A DNA stretch of 36,140 nt from positions 657 through 36,796 of the forward strand of contig DDJC01000092.1 in NCBI GenBank assembly GCA_002339015.1, read 5' to 3'. The position numbers and the translations under genes are program-made. Below are positions 1-7,538 of the stretch, piece by piece. Numbering within the stretch: position 1 is the first letter of the stretch; each line of letters starts with the position of its first letter. The DNA comes from Burkholderiales bacterium UBA1834 (GTDB lineage: Bacteria; Pseudomonadota; Gammaproteobacteria; Burkholderiales; Burkholderiaceae_C). The notes under the pieces are model-generated. The model was not told the origin of the DNA. It saw only the letters and a list, made by a program, of their open reading frames with translations, and made no database searches.

Positions 1-604
1 CGGTCAGGTCGACCGTGAACTTCTTGAGGGCCTCCTGCTTGCCCATGGCGGCCGGGGCGATGGCGCCCTGGTCGGAGCCGGGCTGGCTGCTTCCCAGGCC
101 GCTGCCATCCTGCGCGCCCATCTTGCTTTCGGGCGTGCCGCCGCAGACCTTGTCGAAGTTCTCGGCCAGGTCATCGACCTTGATCTTCTCGAACTGGCGC
201 GAGATGGCCAGCAGCGCGTTGCGCAGCGTCGGCGTGCGCAGCATGCCCAGCATCAGGTAGCCGGTGCGGACCTGGCTGTCACCGTACTTGAGCGTGCCGT
301 AGACCCAGCCTCGCTCGATGGCCATCTCGATCTGCTCGGAGAAATCGGAGATGGCGGTCGAGCCGCGCGGCAGGCGGTCGAGCGCCGTGGTCACGTCCTT
401 GGCCAGCACGGCCGAATCGAGCGCGTAGTGGCGCACGATGGCGTCCACGTCGGACTCGTTGTTCTGCAGCAGCTGCGTGATCCAGTGGATCAACTCCACG
501 TATGGATTGCCGCGCAGTTTGCAAAAGACAGTCGCCCCCTCGATGGCCTTGTAGCCCAGGGGATTGAGCTTTCCAAACAGGGCCACCCGGCTGATTTCAC
601 TCAT
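1..604 (-). CDS. tssH: TssH/ClpV, T6SS sheath-disassembly AAA+ ATPase (N-terminal fragment)
   Basis: ClpV is the hexameric cytoplasmic ATPase that pulls apart contracted TssB/TssC sheath so that subunits can be reused. Only the first 201 codons are in the window; the rest, including both AAA+ modules, lies off the left edge. The visible part starts MSEISRVALFGKLNPLGYKA and continues through the alpha-helical Clp N-domain repeats typical of ClpV, including AIERGWVYGTLKYGDSQVRT, followed by a Gly/Ser/Gln-rich linker (about residues 163-190) and the first residues leading into the D1 ATPase (ALKKFTVDLT). The ATG at 602-604 has a good AGGAG about seven bases upstream. The gene follows tssG by 18 bp and is the last visible member of the T6SS operon. 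Confidence 0.95.
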   Translation of the reverse strand, partial: MSEISRVALFGKLNPLGYKAIEGATVFCKLRGNPYVELIHWITQLLQNNESDVDAIVRHYALDSAVLAKDVTTALDRLPRGSTAISDFSEQIEMAIERGWVYGTLKYGDSQVRTGYLMLGMLRTPTLRNALLAISRQFEKIKVDDLAENFDKVCGGTPESKMGAQDGSGLGSSQPGSDQGAIAPAAMGKQEALKKFTVDLT

Positions 605-622
605 GGCTTGCTCCTAGAAGAT

Positions 623-1693
623 TTACGCAAGAGAAAGATGTTCTACGTTCATGATCAGATCGGCCGCATCACGCCGCCGCTGCTTCTGGTTCATCCAGCT
701 GCTGCGGCCCAGCGCGCCGGCCACGGGCGATTTGCCCAGGGACCATGCCGGCACATCATCGCGGTGCAGGATCAACTGCACATCCCACTCGAACTCGAAG
801 CCCACGTACTGGCGCACCAGCGATTTCAGCGACGCCAGGCCCTTGGCACCGGGCAGGAACTCGCGGTACTGCGCCAGCCGCAGGGGGCCGATGACGATGC
901 GGAACTTGTGCTGCACATCCCACACCTGTTTGCCCAGCACGGCGCCGCGCCCCAGGCCCTGCTGCCCGTGGCGCGTCAGGCGAGAGCGCTCCTCGTCCGC
1001 CAGCGGCATCCAGTGCCCCGCGAACTGGTCCACCCGCACCGGCACGTCGTACTGCACCTGGATCCAGGCGCGCAGGCCGTCGGCATCGCGCACACCGCGC
1101 GACAGGCGGCCGGCGTAGAACAGCTTGGCGTGGTCCGGCAGCTCATCGCGGTCACGGAAGGCGGCACCACCGAAGCCGAAGAGCGCGCCCAGCCAGCGCT
1201 CGATGCTGGCATCGTCGGCCCGGTCCAGCAGCACGGCGGGCTGGGTGCGTGTCCAGGCACGGTAGAACAGCAGGCCGAAACGGTGCAGCAGCATGTCCAG
1301 GAAGCGCTGCAGGGTGACGTCGCCGTGGTGCATCGCGCGTTCGCGCGCGTACTCGGTCAGGTGGATGGGCAGCGCGCCATTGGGGCCCAGGAAGCCGAAC
1401 ACGCGCTGCACCAGCCGCATGGTGCCGGCGGGCCCGGCCTGCGTCATGGTGATGGGGGCCGGCGCGAAATTGAGCGCGGCCTCCTGGGCGAAGCGCACGG
1501 GCTCATCCTGCGGACGCGAGGCCGTGCCCAGGCGGGGCAGGTGCGGGTGCGCGCCTTCGATGCGGCGCATCGCCTGGAACAGGTCGAAATCGTAGGGACG
1601 CTCCTGCAGCCGCGCCCACAAGGCCTGGGCCAGGGCCTGGCTGGCGGCGCGCAGGTCCGCCTCGCCAAGGGTGGCGTCGTGGGGCGCGCTCAC
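623..1693 (-). CDS. tssG: TssG, T6SS baseplate wedge subunit
   Basis: TssG forms the core of the T6SS baseplate wedge together with two TssF copies and TssE (known for the family). The protein is recognised from its N-terminal helix region (QERPYDFDLFQAMRRIEGAH) and the conserved block around ITMTQAGPAGTMRLVQRVFG, and by lying immediately after tssF. I place the start at the GTG at 1691-1693, which overlaps the tssF stop as GTGA and gives 356 aa. An in-frame ATG at 1726 would add 11 residues but sit 37 bp inside tssF. The 4-bp overlap suggests translational coupling, fitting the fixed stoichiometry with TssF. Confidence 0.93.
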   Translation of the reverse strand: MSAPHDATLGEADLRAASQALAQALWARLQERPYDFDLFQAMRRIEGAHPHLPRLGTASRPQDEPVRFAQEAALNFAPAPITMTQAGPAGTMRLVQRVFGFLGPNGALPIHLTEYARERAMHHGDVTLQRFLDMLLHRFGLLFYRAWTRTQPAVLLDRADDASIERWLGALFGFGGAAFRDRDELPDHAKLFYAGRLSRGVRDADGLRAWIQVQYDVPVRVDQFAGHWMPLADEERSRLTRHGQQGLGRGAVLGKQVWDVQHKFRIVIGPLRLAQYREFLPGAKGLASLKSLVRQYVGFEFEWDVQLILHRDDVPAWSLGKSPVAGALGRSSWMNQKQRRRDAADLIMNVEHLSLA

Positions 1694-3558
1694 AGCACGG
1701 GCCTCGCGCCCAAGCCGGGCTGCCAACGCATCAGCTCACCACGCGCCAGCGAATGCAGCGAGGTCTGCACGAAGCTGTTCATCGACACGTGCCGTGCCAG
1801 GTACTGGTGCAGCACCGAGCCGAACAGGAAGGCACTGCCCCCCTCGAAGGACAGTTCATCGACCGTGAGCTGCACTTCCACCCCGCGCCCGAAGGCAATG
1901 GGGCCGGCCACCGGATGGCGGCGCACCACGGGTTTGGTGCGCACCTGACGCAAACCCTCGATCTGACGCCGCGTGGCGGGATCGCAGGCCATGGTGAACA
2001 GCTGCAGCAGCTCCCGCAAGGCCTGCGCCCCCTGCTCCGCATCGGTGTCGATCAGCGACAGGTGGTTCACGGACAGCAGGTTCAGCAACTGCCAGGCGGC
2101 GGCGTTCTCACGCATCGAGCTCAAGGGCCGCGAGGGCCCGGCCAGCACCTGGATGCCCTGCAGAGGCGCGGCGGTCTCCAGCGTCATGCCCGCACCGCCG
2201 CCCACCGGCATGAACACGGGCAGGTCGCGGTTGGTGCACAGCGCCTGCAGCGACAGCTGGCGAAGCGTCTGCGGGAAAGGGGCCTCCCGGGCATCGACCA
2301 GGGAGATGAAAACCTCGGAGCCGATGTAGCCTGATCGAGCGCCCTCCCGGCGCACCTTGTCCGACGGCAGGCGGGGCTCGCGCACCGTGCTCCAGTAGGC
2401 CTGATGACCAGCCGGTGCGCTGTGCGGGGTGGCGAACAAGGGGTAGAAGGCCACCTGTTCATTGGCCTGGGTCACCCCCTCGACCGATTGCAGGGCGTAC
2501 ACCTCGTAGTCGGTCGGGGCCGAGCGCTCAGGCACCACATGGAACTCGAAGCTGCTGTCGTTGACCTGAACGCGGTCAGCCCGGTGCGGGAACAGGTTGA
2601 TGGCCGGGGCACAGTGCAGCGCGAAATTGCCGGCGTCGACCACGCCCTCGAGCCCCTCGCCCTGGCGCGAGAACAGCAGCACCAGCTCGCACTCGTTGCC
2701 CGGGCAGGCCGCGAAGCCCGCCGCCAGCTTGCGCACGTCGAAAAACATGAAGCGCTGGGGGAAGGCGAAGTACTCCTGCATCAGCCGCGTGCCCGACAAG
2801 CCACGCTGCGTGACGGGCAACAGCGCTTCGTCATCCCCGAAGCCCACGGGCTGCACCACCTCGCGATCCAGCCAGACGCGCGTGCCCTCACCGGCGCGTC
2901 CTGGCAAGCCCAGCATGGCGCCCGTGCAAGCCCCCAGCACCAGCTCCTGCAGGCGGAAGGCCACGTCCTGCAGCCCCCCCAGGTAGAAGCGCAACTGGTC
3001 CACCGTCAACTGGGTGAACTGCAGCCCATCGGGCAGCCCCAGACGGATGCGCACACCACTGCGGGGTCGGTCCTTGAGCGGCAGGCTGGACAGGGACAGA
3101 TCTGCCGCGTTGATGAAATATTCGGCCGAACGCACCGTGATCGGCGTGAGCGTGACGTCGTGGCCCGTGCGGAACTCGCAGCGCGTGGCGCTCACCGAGG
3201 TGGAGGGCCCCATGAGGGCAGAGCCTCGCGGCAGCCCATACCCCCCCAGCAGACCTGGATCCGGCTTGGGCTGGAACGCCACCACCATCATCGAGGGGAT
3301 CGGTGCCGACAGGTTCGGGCAGACCATGTCCAGCAGGCGCTGGGACAGCTGCGGAAACTCGGCATCGAGCTTCAGGTGCACGCGCGCAGCCAGAAAGGCC
3401 GAGCCCTCCAGCAACCGCTCGACGTAGGGATCGGCCACCTCCAGGCCCTCGATGCCCAGGCGCGAGGCAATCTTGGGAAACTCGCGTGCGAACTCCGCGC
3501 CCATCTCTCGGAGATAGCGCAGTTCCTGGTTGTAGTAGCGAAGGAGTCGGGGATCCAT
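1690..3558 (-). CDS. tssF: TssF, T6SS baseplate subunit
   Basis: TssF (VasA/ImpG family) is a baseplate wedge component that binds TssG and connects the sheath base with the membrane complex. The 622-aa length fits the family. The N-terminus carries the diagnostic YNQELRYLREMGAEFAREFP block, followed by a segment ending in LDMVCPNLSAPIPSM. The ATG at 3556-3558 has no clear Shine-Dalgarno sequence. The upstream 61 bp after tssE also contain nothing obviously coding, so translation may depend on read-through of ribosomes from tssE. The 3' end overlaps the tssG start by 4 bp. Confidence 0.96.
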   Translation of the reverse strand: MDPRLLRYYNQELRYLREMGAEFAREFPKIASRLGIEGLEVADPYVERLLEGSAFLAARVHLKLDAEFPQLSQRLLDMVCPNLSAPIPSMMVVAFQPKPDPGLLGGYGLPRGSALMGPSTSVSATRCEFRTGHDVTLTPITVRSAEYFINAADLSLSSLPLKDRPRSGVRIRLGLPDGLQFTQLTVDQLRFYLGGLQDVAFRLQELVLGACTGAMLGLPGRAGEGTRVWLDREVVQPVGFGDDEALLPVTQRGLSGTRLMQEYFAFPQRFMFFDVRKLAAGFAACPGNECELVLLFSRQGEGLEGVVDAGNFALHCAPAINLFPHRADRVQVNDSSFEFHVVPERSAPTDYEVYALQSVEGVTQANEQVAFYPLFATPHSAPAGHQAYWSTVREPRLPSDKVRREGARSGYIGSEVFISLVDAREAPFPQTLRQLSLQALCTNRDLPVFMPVGGGAGMTLETAAPLQGIQVLAGPSRPLSSMRENAAAWQLLNLLSVNHLSLIDTDAEQGAQALRELLQLFTMACDPATRRQIEGLRQVRTKPVVRRHPVAGPIAFGRGVEVQLTVDELSFEGGSAFLFGSVLHQYLARHVSMNSFVQTSLHSLARGELMRWQPGLGARPVL

Positions 3559-3619
3559 GGTGGGGTGGGGTGACGGGGGTTGGCGCGGCCTTAGGCCTTC
3601 AGGTCGTCGAGGGCACGCA

Positions 3620-4174
3620 TCACCTCATGTCGCGAACGCTGGCCTGCCCGGTCTCCACATCCATCGACGCGCTGAGCAACAGCTCCAGGGGCACAGGCTG
3701 GTTCCACATGTGTCCGCGGATCACCAGCTTGAGCTGGTTGTGATGGCTGTAAAGCGTGCCGTCGATCTGCGCCTCCACCTCCAGGGTGTCGGGATCGATG
3801 CGGGGCTCGAAATCCAGGATGGCCTGCTTGACATCATTGCCGATGGCGCGCAGGTCCATCCGGCCAACGGCCTCACCTGAGAAGGAAGGCACGCCGTAGT
3901 TCAGCACCGAATGCTGCGCGAACGGCGCCTGCTTCCAGCGTGCGACCTCTTCGTCGATGTAGGCCGGCCGGTGCTGCTTGGCGCTGGTGCGCCGCGACGG
4001 CTCGGCCCGGTTGGCATTGAACAGCCAGGACAGATCCCGCAGAACAGCCGCACGCAACTGCTGGCGTGACAGGACGCGGGCATCGAGCGATTCGCTCTTG
4101 TTGCCCGGGTCCGCATCGGTGAGCCGGTCCAGCAAGGAGGGCTGGAGCCGTTCCTGCGAGGTCAGCTCAGCCAT
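3620..4174 (-). CDS. tssE: TssE, gp25-like T6SS baseplate protein
   Basis: TssE resembles phage T4 gp25 and nucleates sheath polymerisation at the baseplate. The 184-aa product from the ATG at 4172-4174 starts MAELTSQERLQPSLLDRLTD, which is the usual TssE beginning. Mid-protein are the gp25-like segments NYGVPSFSGEAVGRMDLRAI and the acidic FEPRIDPDTLEVEAQIDGTL. A longer in-frame start at 4222 adds 16 residues that lie wholly inside tagJ and look non-native, so I reject it. The gene overlaps the end of tagJ by 8 bp. Confidence 0.93.
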   Translation of the reverse strand: MAELTSQERLQPSLLDRLTDADPGNKSESLDARVLSRQQLRAAVLRDLSWLFNANRAEPSRRTSAKQHRPAYIDEEVARWKQAPFAQHSVLNYGVPSFSGEAVGRMDLRAIGNDVKQAILDFEPRIDPDTLEVEAQIDGTLYSHHNQLKLVIRGHMWNQPVPLELLLSASMDVETGQASVRDMR

Positions 4175-5030
4175 GGCTGCCCTCGTCGGCGTCACCGCCA
4201 TCACCATCCTCACCGGCTTCATCGGGGGGCGGCTGCAGCTCGATCAGGTGCACCGCCAGCAGGTCGTGATCGCCCAGGTTGGAGCTGAACACGCGCTGGC
4301 CCAGGCCGGCCCAGCGATCGGCGCCGATCTCGCGCCACTCGGTCTTGCGCGACAGCAGCAGCTGGGCATCACCGCTCTCATGCGTGGCGGGATAGCGCGA
4401 GGGGATCACCGCCACCACCTCGCCGCCATTGGCGAAGGTGAGGTAGGCCGGGGTCCAGACCATGTCGCGCAGATCCTGTGGCTGCTCGAAGGAGATGCGG
4501 CTCAGGCGCGAAAACGGGATCCAGTAGTACTTGCCGTTGACGAAGGCCTCGAGCACCGGGCCCAGGCGCGAATCGGCATCGGCGATCCACTCGAAGGCCT
4601 CGCCGTCGATGGCGCCCGGCACCGCCGGGGCTTCATCGAACGCCTTGGCGGCCAGCTCATCGGCCAGCGCCGCGTTGCCCTGCCCCGCCTGCAGCAGGGA
4701 TTCGATCAGCTTGGCCAGCCAGGGATCCGGATGGCCGAAGACCATGGGCGCCCGCTTGCCGGCAAACACCTCGGCGCGCAGCAGCTCGCAGCGCAGGGCA
4801 TGGCCGACCATTTCACGCATCGGCCCGGCCGAAGGCAGCAGATCGGCCACCACATTGAGCTGGGTGTGCGCGCGCGACCATTGCCCCAGCACACACAGCA
4901 GCTGGGCCATGAAGATGCGCAGGCGTGCATCGGCCGGTTTGGCCTTGACCGCCGCGGTCAGGTGCTGCAGGGCGCCTTGGGGATCGCCTGCGCGCAGGGT
5001 GGCTTCGGCTTGGGCCAGGGGTTCGGACAT
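4167..5030 (-). CDS. tagJ: TagJ/ImpE, T6SS accessory protein
   Basis: TagJ (ImpE family) is a T6SS accessory protein known to bind the N-terminal part of the sheath subunit TssB and thought to modulate sheath recycling by ClpV in subtypes whose ClpV does not bind the sheath in the classical way. The 287-aa protein begins with a TPR-like helical region (LRAGDPQGALQHLTAAVKAK, then ARLRIFMAQLLCVLGQWSRA) and ends with the ImpE beta domain (GKYYWIPFSRLSRISFEQP; MVWTPAYLTFANGGEVVAVI). The C-terminal 20 residues are Asp/Glu/Gly-rich. Start ATG is at 5028-5030. The placement directly before tssE and its 8-bp overlap show it is part of the structural operon. Confidence 0.93.
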   Translation of the reverse strand: MSEPLAQAEATLRAGDPQGALQHLTAAVKAKPADARLRIFMAQLLCVLGQWSRAHTQLNVVADLLPSAGPMREMVGHALRCELLRAEVFAGKRAPMVFGHPDPWLAKLIESLLQAGQGNAALADELAAKAFDEAPAVPGAIDGEAFEWIADADSRLGPVLEAFVNGKYYWIPFSRLSRISFEQPQDLRDMVWTPAYLTFANGGEVVAVIPSRYPATHESGDAQLLLSRKTEWREIGADRWAGLGQRVFSSNLGDHDLLAVHLIELQPPPDEAGEDGDGGDADEGSHG

Positions 5031-5067
5031 CGGTCAGCTCTCTGGTTGATCGGGTGTAGGGAAGGAT

Positions 5068-5664
5068 TCAGAAACCGTGGCCGCAATCCGTGCAGAAGCG
5101 CGCTGCCCGGGGCATCACGCTGCCACAGCCGGGACAGCTCTTGTGCGTGCTGGCCATGTCGAAGCCACATTCATGGCAGAAGCGCCCGCCGCTGGAGGGC
5201 GTCTGGCAGTTCGGGCAGGCCAGTGTGCCGCCGCCACCGCTCTGCCCGTCGTCGTAGGCGCCGCCATAGCCCGCAGAGGCCGAGCCTGGGCGCGCCTGCC
5301 GGTTGACGCAGGTCTTGCACAGCCCACGCTCCTCGTTCCAGCAGTTCTCGCACGCCTGGTTGCCGCACTCCGGACACTGGGTGAAGTAGCGCTGGGCCTG
5401 GGCCTGCGCCGCCTCGAACGCCTCTTCATGGGCCGCCCGCCCGCCTGCCATGGACATGGCGCTGGTCGCCTTGCCCGCCTTGTTGAGGTCGGTCATCAGG
5501 AAGGTCAAGCGCGTGAGCCACCCCGTGAGCTGGCCCATGCGATGGGGCTTGAACGGGCTGCGCCAGTTGAAATCGCAGCACTGGCAGTAGAACTCGAACT
5601 GGAAACCCGCACCGACGTCGCTCGCCGTGCTGCTCAAGTCTCGGTAATTCTTCATCCGGATCAT
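5068..5664 (-). CDS. Multi-zinc-ribbon protein inside the T6SS operon, function unknown
   Basis: This 198-aa protein has no named T6SS role that I can state. It contains a cysteine group at residues 27-30 (CQCC), CPEC at 97-100, CENC at 105-108, CKTC at 116-119, CPNC at 150-153, CHEC at 163-166, CPGC at 177-180 and CTDC at 191-194. This is compatible with a mixed zinc site in the first half and a double zinc ribbon in the last 50 residues. Between them are an alanine-rich helix (75-92) and a flexible Gly/Ser/Tyr linker (126-148). It has no signal peptide or membrane segment, so it is probably cytoplasmic. It sits between the third Hcp gene and tagJ in the same orientation. The ATG at 5662-5664 is used here; an ATG four codons later is equally possible. 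It may bind a T6SS part, an effector or nucleic acid; this is open. Confidence 0.8.
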   Translation of the reverse strand: MIRMKNYRDLSSTASDVGAGFQFEFYCQCCDFNWRSPFKPHRMGQLTGWLTRLTFLMTDLNKAGKATSAMSMAGGRAAHEEAFEAAQAQAQRYFTQCPECGNQACENCWNEERGLCKTCVNRQARPGSASAGYGGAYDDGQSGGGGTLACPNCQTPSSGGRFCHECGFDMASTHKSCPGCGSVMPRAARFCTDCGHGF

Positions 5665-5696
5665 GGTCGGGCCCTGGTGTGGTGGCGGAGGGTGGC

Positions 5697-6296
5697 TTAC
5701 TTCTTCTGCGGGTGCTTCTTCAAGTACTCTTCGATGATGTCGATGATGTCCTGCTTGGTGAATCGGGGCTCGTCATCCTCCCCTGCGCCGCTGTCGACAC
5801 TGCTCAGACGCGCCGGCTCGGATTGCTCGATGCCCGGTGGCGTGATCAGCGAGAAGACCTTCTGCCCCTTGTTGCCGTGGTCGCTCTTGTAGAGCACCTC
5901 GATCTTGTCGTAGGTCAGGGTCCAGTCCTCGTCCAGCACGACCTCCCTGTCGTCGGTCTTGACATTGAGCTTGCAGGACATCAGGCGCACGCTGCTCAGG
6001 GCCAGCTTGAGCTCGATCTCCTTTTGCATGCGCTGCCGGATGGTAAGCGTGGCCTTGGCGCTGGTGGCTCCGCTCTTGAGCAGGTTCATCATGGGCACAC
6101 TGGCGCGGTCCACGGCCTTGGATATCTCCAGCATCTTGCCTTCGGCCTGACGATCCTCGTTCTTGCCGGTGGGCGATTGATCGGCCAGCTCCATGCCCCA
6201 GGCCCAGTCGAACAGCTCGATCTCGCCCTTGTGGCCTTCGGCCTGAGAGTCGCCGGCCACGCCTGACAGCGCCAGGTAAACCTCTGCGTATTCCAT
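5697..6296 (-). CDS. Hcp-family protein (third tandem copy, with C-terminal extension)
   Basis: Hcp forms hexameric rings that stack into the T6SS inner tube. This 199-aa protein is a divergent member: it shows the Hcp pattern of a hydrophobic N-terminal strand (EVYLALSGVAGD), then GEIELFDWAWGMEL matching the Hcp ELLSWSWG-type strand, a lysine/Ala helix with VDRASVPMMNLLKSG, and later strands ending KIEVLYKSDHGNKGQ. About 40 residues beyond the core fold (from roughly residue 160) are acidic and end in a helix rich in Ile, Glu and Lys, absent from canonical Hcp. The start ATG at 6294-6296 has GGAGG six bases upstream. It could be a specialised tube ring, an Hcp-fused adaptor for an effector, or a cap protein. 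Confidence 0.82.
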   Translation of the reverse strand: MEYAEVYLALSGVAGDSQAEGHKGEIELFDWAWGMELADQSPTGKNEDRQAEGKMLEISKAVDRASVPMMNLLKSGATSAKATLTIRQRMQKEIELKLALSSVRLMSCKLNVKTDDREVVLDEDWTLTYDKIEVLYKSDHGNKGQKVFSLITPPGIEQSEPARLSSVDSGAGEDDEPRFTKQDIIDIIEEYLKKHPQKK

Positions 6297-6339
6297 CGTT
6301 TGCCTCCGTCACCTCATTGATCAGAACATCCGCACCGGA

Positions 6340-6876
6340 TCAGGTGAGCGTCTGGCTTTGCACATCGCACTGGAAGGTGCTGCACTTGGGCGTGTAGCGG
6401 CCATTCGCGTCGACCTCGAACACCTTGATGTTGAGCTTGGAGTAGCGGATGGTCAGCTCTTCCTGCAGCACCATGGCCTTGCCGTCGCTGACCAGATCCA
6501 GGTCGATCTCTTCGATGTAGCCGTCAAGGAGCTCCAGGATGAAGGCGTTTCTCAGGCCACCATCGGCCTTGCCCGAGGCAAAGCCATGCGCCACGGTGAT
6601 GGCCGCCGACTTGACGCGCTTGCGCTCCCGCATGGCTGTCATCAAGGTCACGGACGACGCATCAAAGCGTTTGGTGACCGACACCGTCTCACTGTTGACA
6701 CGCCGGGTCACCGTGCGCGAAGCCCCTGTGCCCTTGATCACGTCATGGCCCTTCATCGACCAATCGAAATCGGCCAGGATGATCTGGCCCTCATAACCGG
6801 CCACTTCGCTCTCACCGATACCGTCGGTACCCAGGCCGTCGATCGAGATCTTCAGGAATATCTGGCTCCAGCCCAT
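6340..6876 (-). CDS. Hcp-family protein (second tandem copy)
   Basis: This 178-aa protein belongs to the Hcp superfamily: N-terminal strand FLKISIDGLG, then the loop and strand IILADFDWSMKG equivalent to the Hcp signature, a helix region DASSVTLMTAMRERKRVKSA, and a final strand group (EELTIRYSKLNIKVFEVDAN). It is clearly diverged from both neighbours, so it is not a recent copy. It lies 43 bp upstream of the third Hcp gene and follows the first Hcp gene after a 113-bp gap that holds a terminator-like hairpin. The ATG at 6874-6876 has a GGTGG-type ribosome site. Likely a tube variant or cargo-specific Hcp; I infer this only from family and position. Confidence 0.82.
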   Translation of the reverse strand: MGWSQIFLKISIDGLGTDGIGESEVAGYEGQIILADFDWSMKGHDVIKGTGASRTVTRRVNSETVSVTKRFDASSVTLMTAMRERKRVKSAAITVAHGFASGKADGGLRNAFILELLDGYIEEIDLDLVSDGKAMVLQEELTIRYSKLNIKVFEVDANGRYTPKCSTFQCDVQSQTLT

Positions 6877-6927
6877 GATGCACCACCGTGAAGGCTAACT
6901 GGCTGACGGCAAGCCGTCGACACAATG

Positions 6928-6967
6928 AACAAATCCGGGAGCCCCTCGACAAGAGGAAGCCCCCGGA
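6928..6967 (-). terminator. Terminator-like hairpin or attenuator after the first hcp
   Basis: On the minus strand, 23 bases past the hcp stop, a 6-bp stem (TCCGGG with CCCGGA, at 6962-6967 and 6934-6939) encloses a second 4-bp stem (CCTC/GAGG, 6953-6956 and 6944-6947) with loop TTGTC, then ATTTGTT. A second small hairpin, GACGGC/GCCGTC at 6905-6918, follows. The tract is short, so this is likelier a partial terminator or mRNA-stabilising end than a full stop; the genes beyond it are still in the same operon orientation. Confidence 0.45.
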
Positions 6968-6989
6968 CCGCGTCATCAGCAAGACGTGC

Positions 6990-7496
6990 TTACTTGATGA
7001 TCTTGTTGGCGGCGATGTCCCACTCGAACGGCATGTCGCCGCCGAGCTTGCCCTTGTTGTCCTGGGGCTTGTAGTTGATTTCGATGGACTTGGACACCAT
7101 TTCGACGTCCTGGCTCACGCCGCCGTCTTCACCGCCCTTGGTCGAGACCTTGGTCGTGAACACGTCCTTCATCTTGATCTGGAAGAACTGCTTGGGCAGG
7201 CCGTCGGCATCGCCGACCTGCTTGCACATCACGACTTCGACAGTGGCGAAGTGCACGCCCTTGACGATGTTGCGCATGATGGTGGGCGAGGACTTGTCGA
7301 AGTAGTGCGAGAAGCTGAACACGCCGGGCGTGGCCTTGCCCACGGCGGCGCCGCCACCCTTCAGGAAGCTGGACTCGGCTTCGATGTCCCAGCTCCAGTC
7401 ACCGATTTCGATCCAGCCTTGGTCGCCATGGAAGTTTTCCTGGAACGACTCGCCCTTGTCGACGCCCGCGAATTTGATGAATGCATTACCCGGCAT
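6990..7496 (-). CDS. hcp: Hcp (TssD), main T6SS inner-tube protein
   Basis: This 168-aa protein is the most canonical of the three Hcp genes: it begins MPGNAFIKFAGVDKGESF, has WIEIGDWSWDIEAE, GVFSFSHYFDKSSPTIM and ends with a strand KSIEINYKPQDNKGK. These match the standard Hcp fold elements. It stacks as hexamers inside the TssB/TssC sheath and is propelled out of the cell on contraction. It lies 42 bp after tssC with a strong ribosome site (AGGAG, seven bases before the ATG at 7494-7496), as expected for a protein needed in large amounts. A hairpin with T-rich tail follows it, which would make its mRNA segment more abundant than distal genes. Confidence 0.95.
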   Translation of the reverse strand: MPGNAFIKFAGVDKGESFQENFHGDQGWIEIGDWSWDIEAESSFLKGGGAAVGKATPGVFSFSHYFDKSSPTIMRNIVKGVHFATVEVVMCKQVGDADGLPKQFFQIKMKDVFTTKVSTKGGEDGGVSQDVEMVSKSIEINYKPQDNKGKLGGDMPFEWDIAANKIIK

Positions 7497-7538
7497 GATT
7501 GACTCCTAGTTGGTCAGTGTTAACGAATGATGGCTTGA

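Noticed and set aside
428..3573. Long plus-strand open frames opposite tssG and tssF
   Set aside because: Compositional shadows of well-recognised T6SS genes on the minus strand.
3559..3619. A nine-codon frame (MRALDDLKA) directly after the tssE stop
   Set aside because: Too short to support, and it does not continue the TssE or TssF family sequence.
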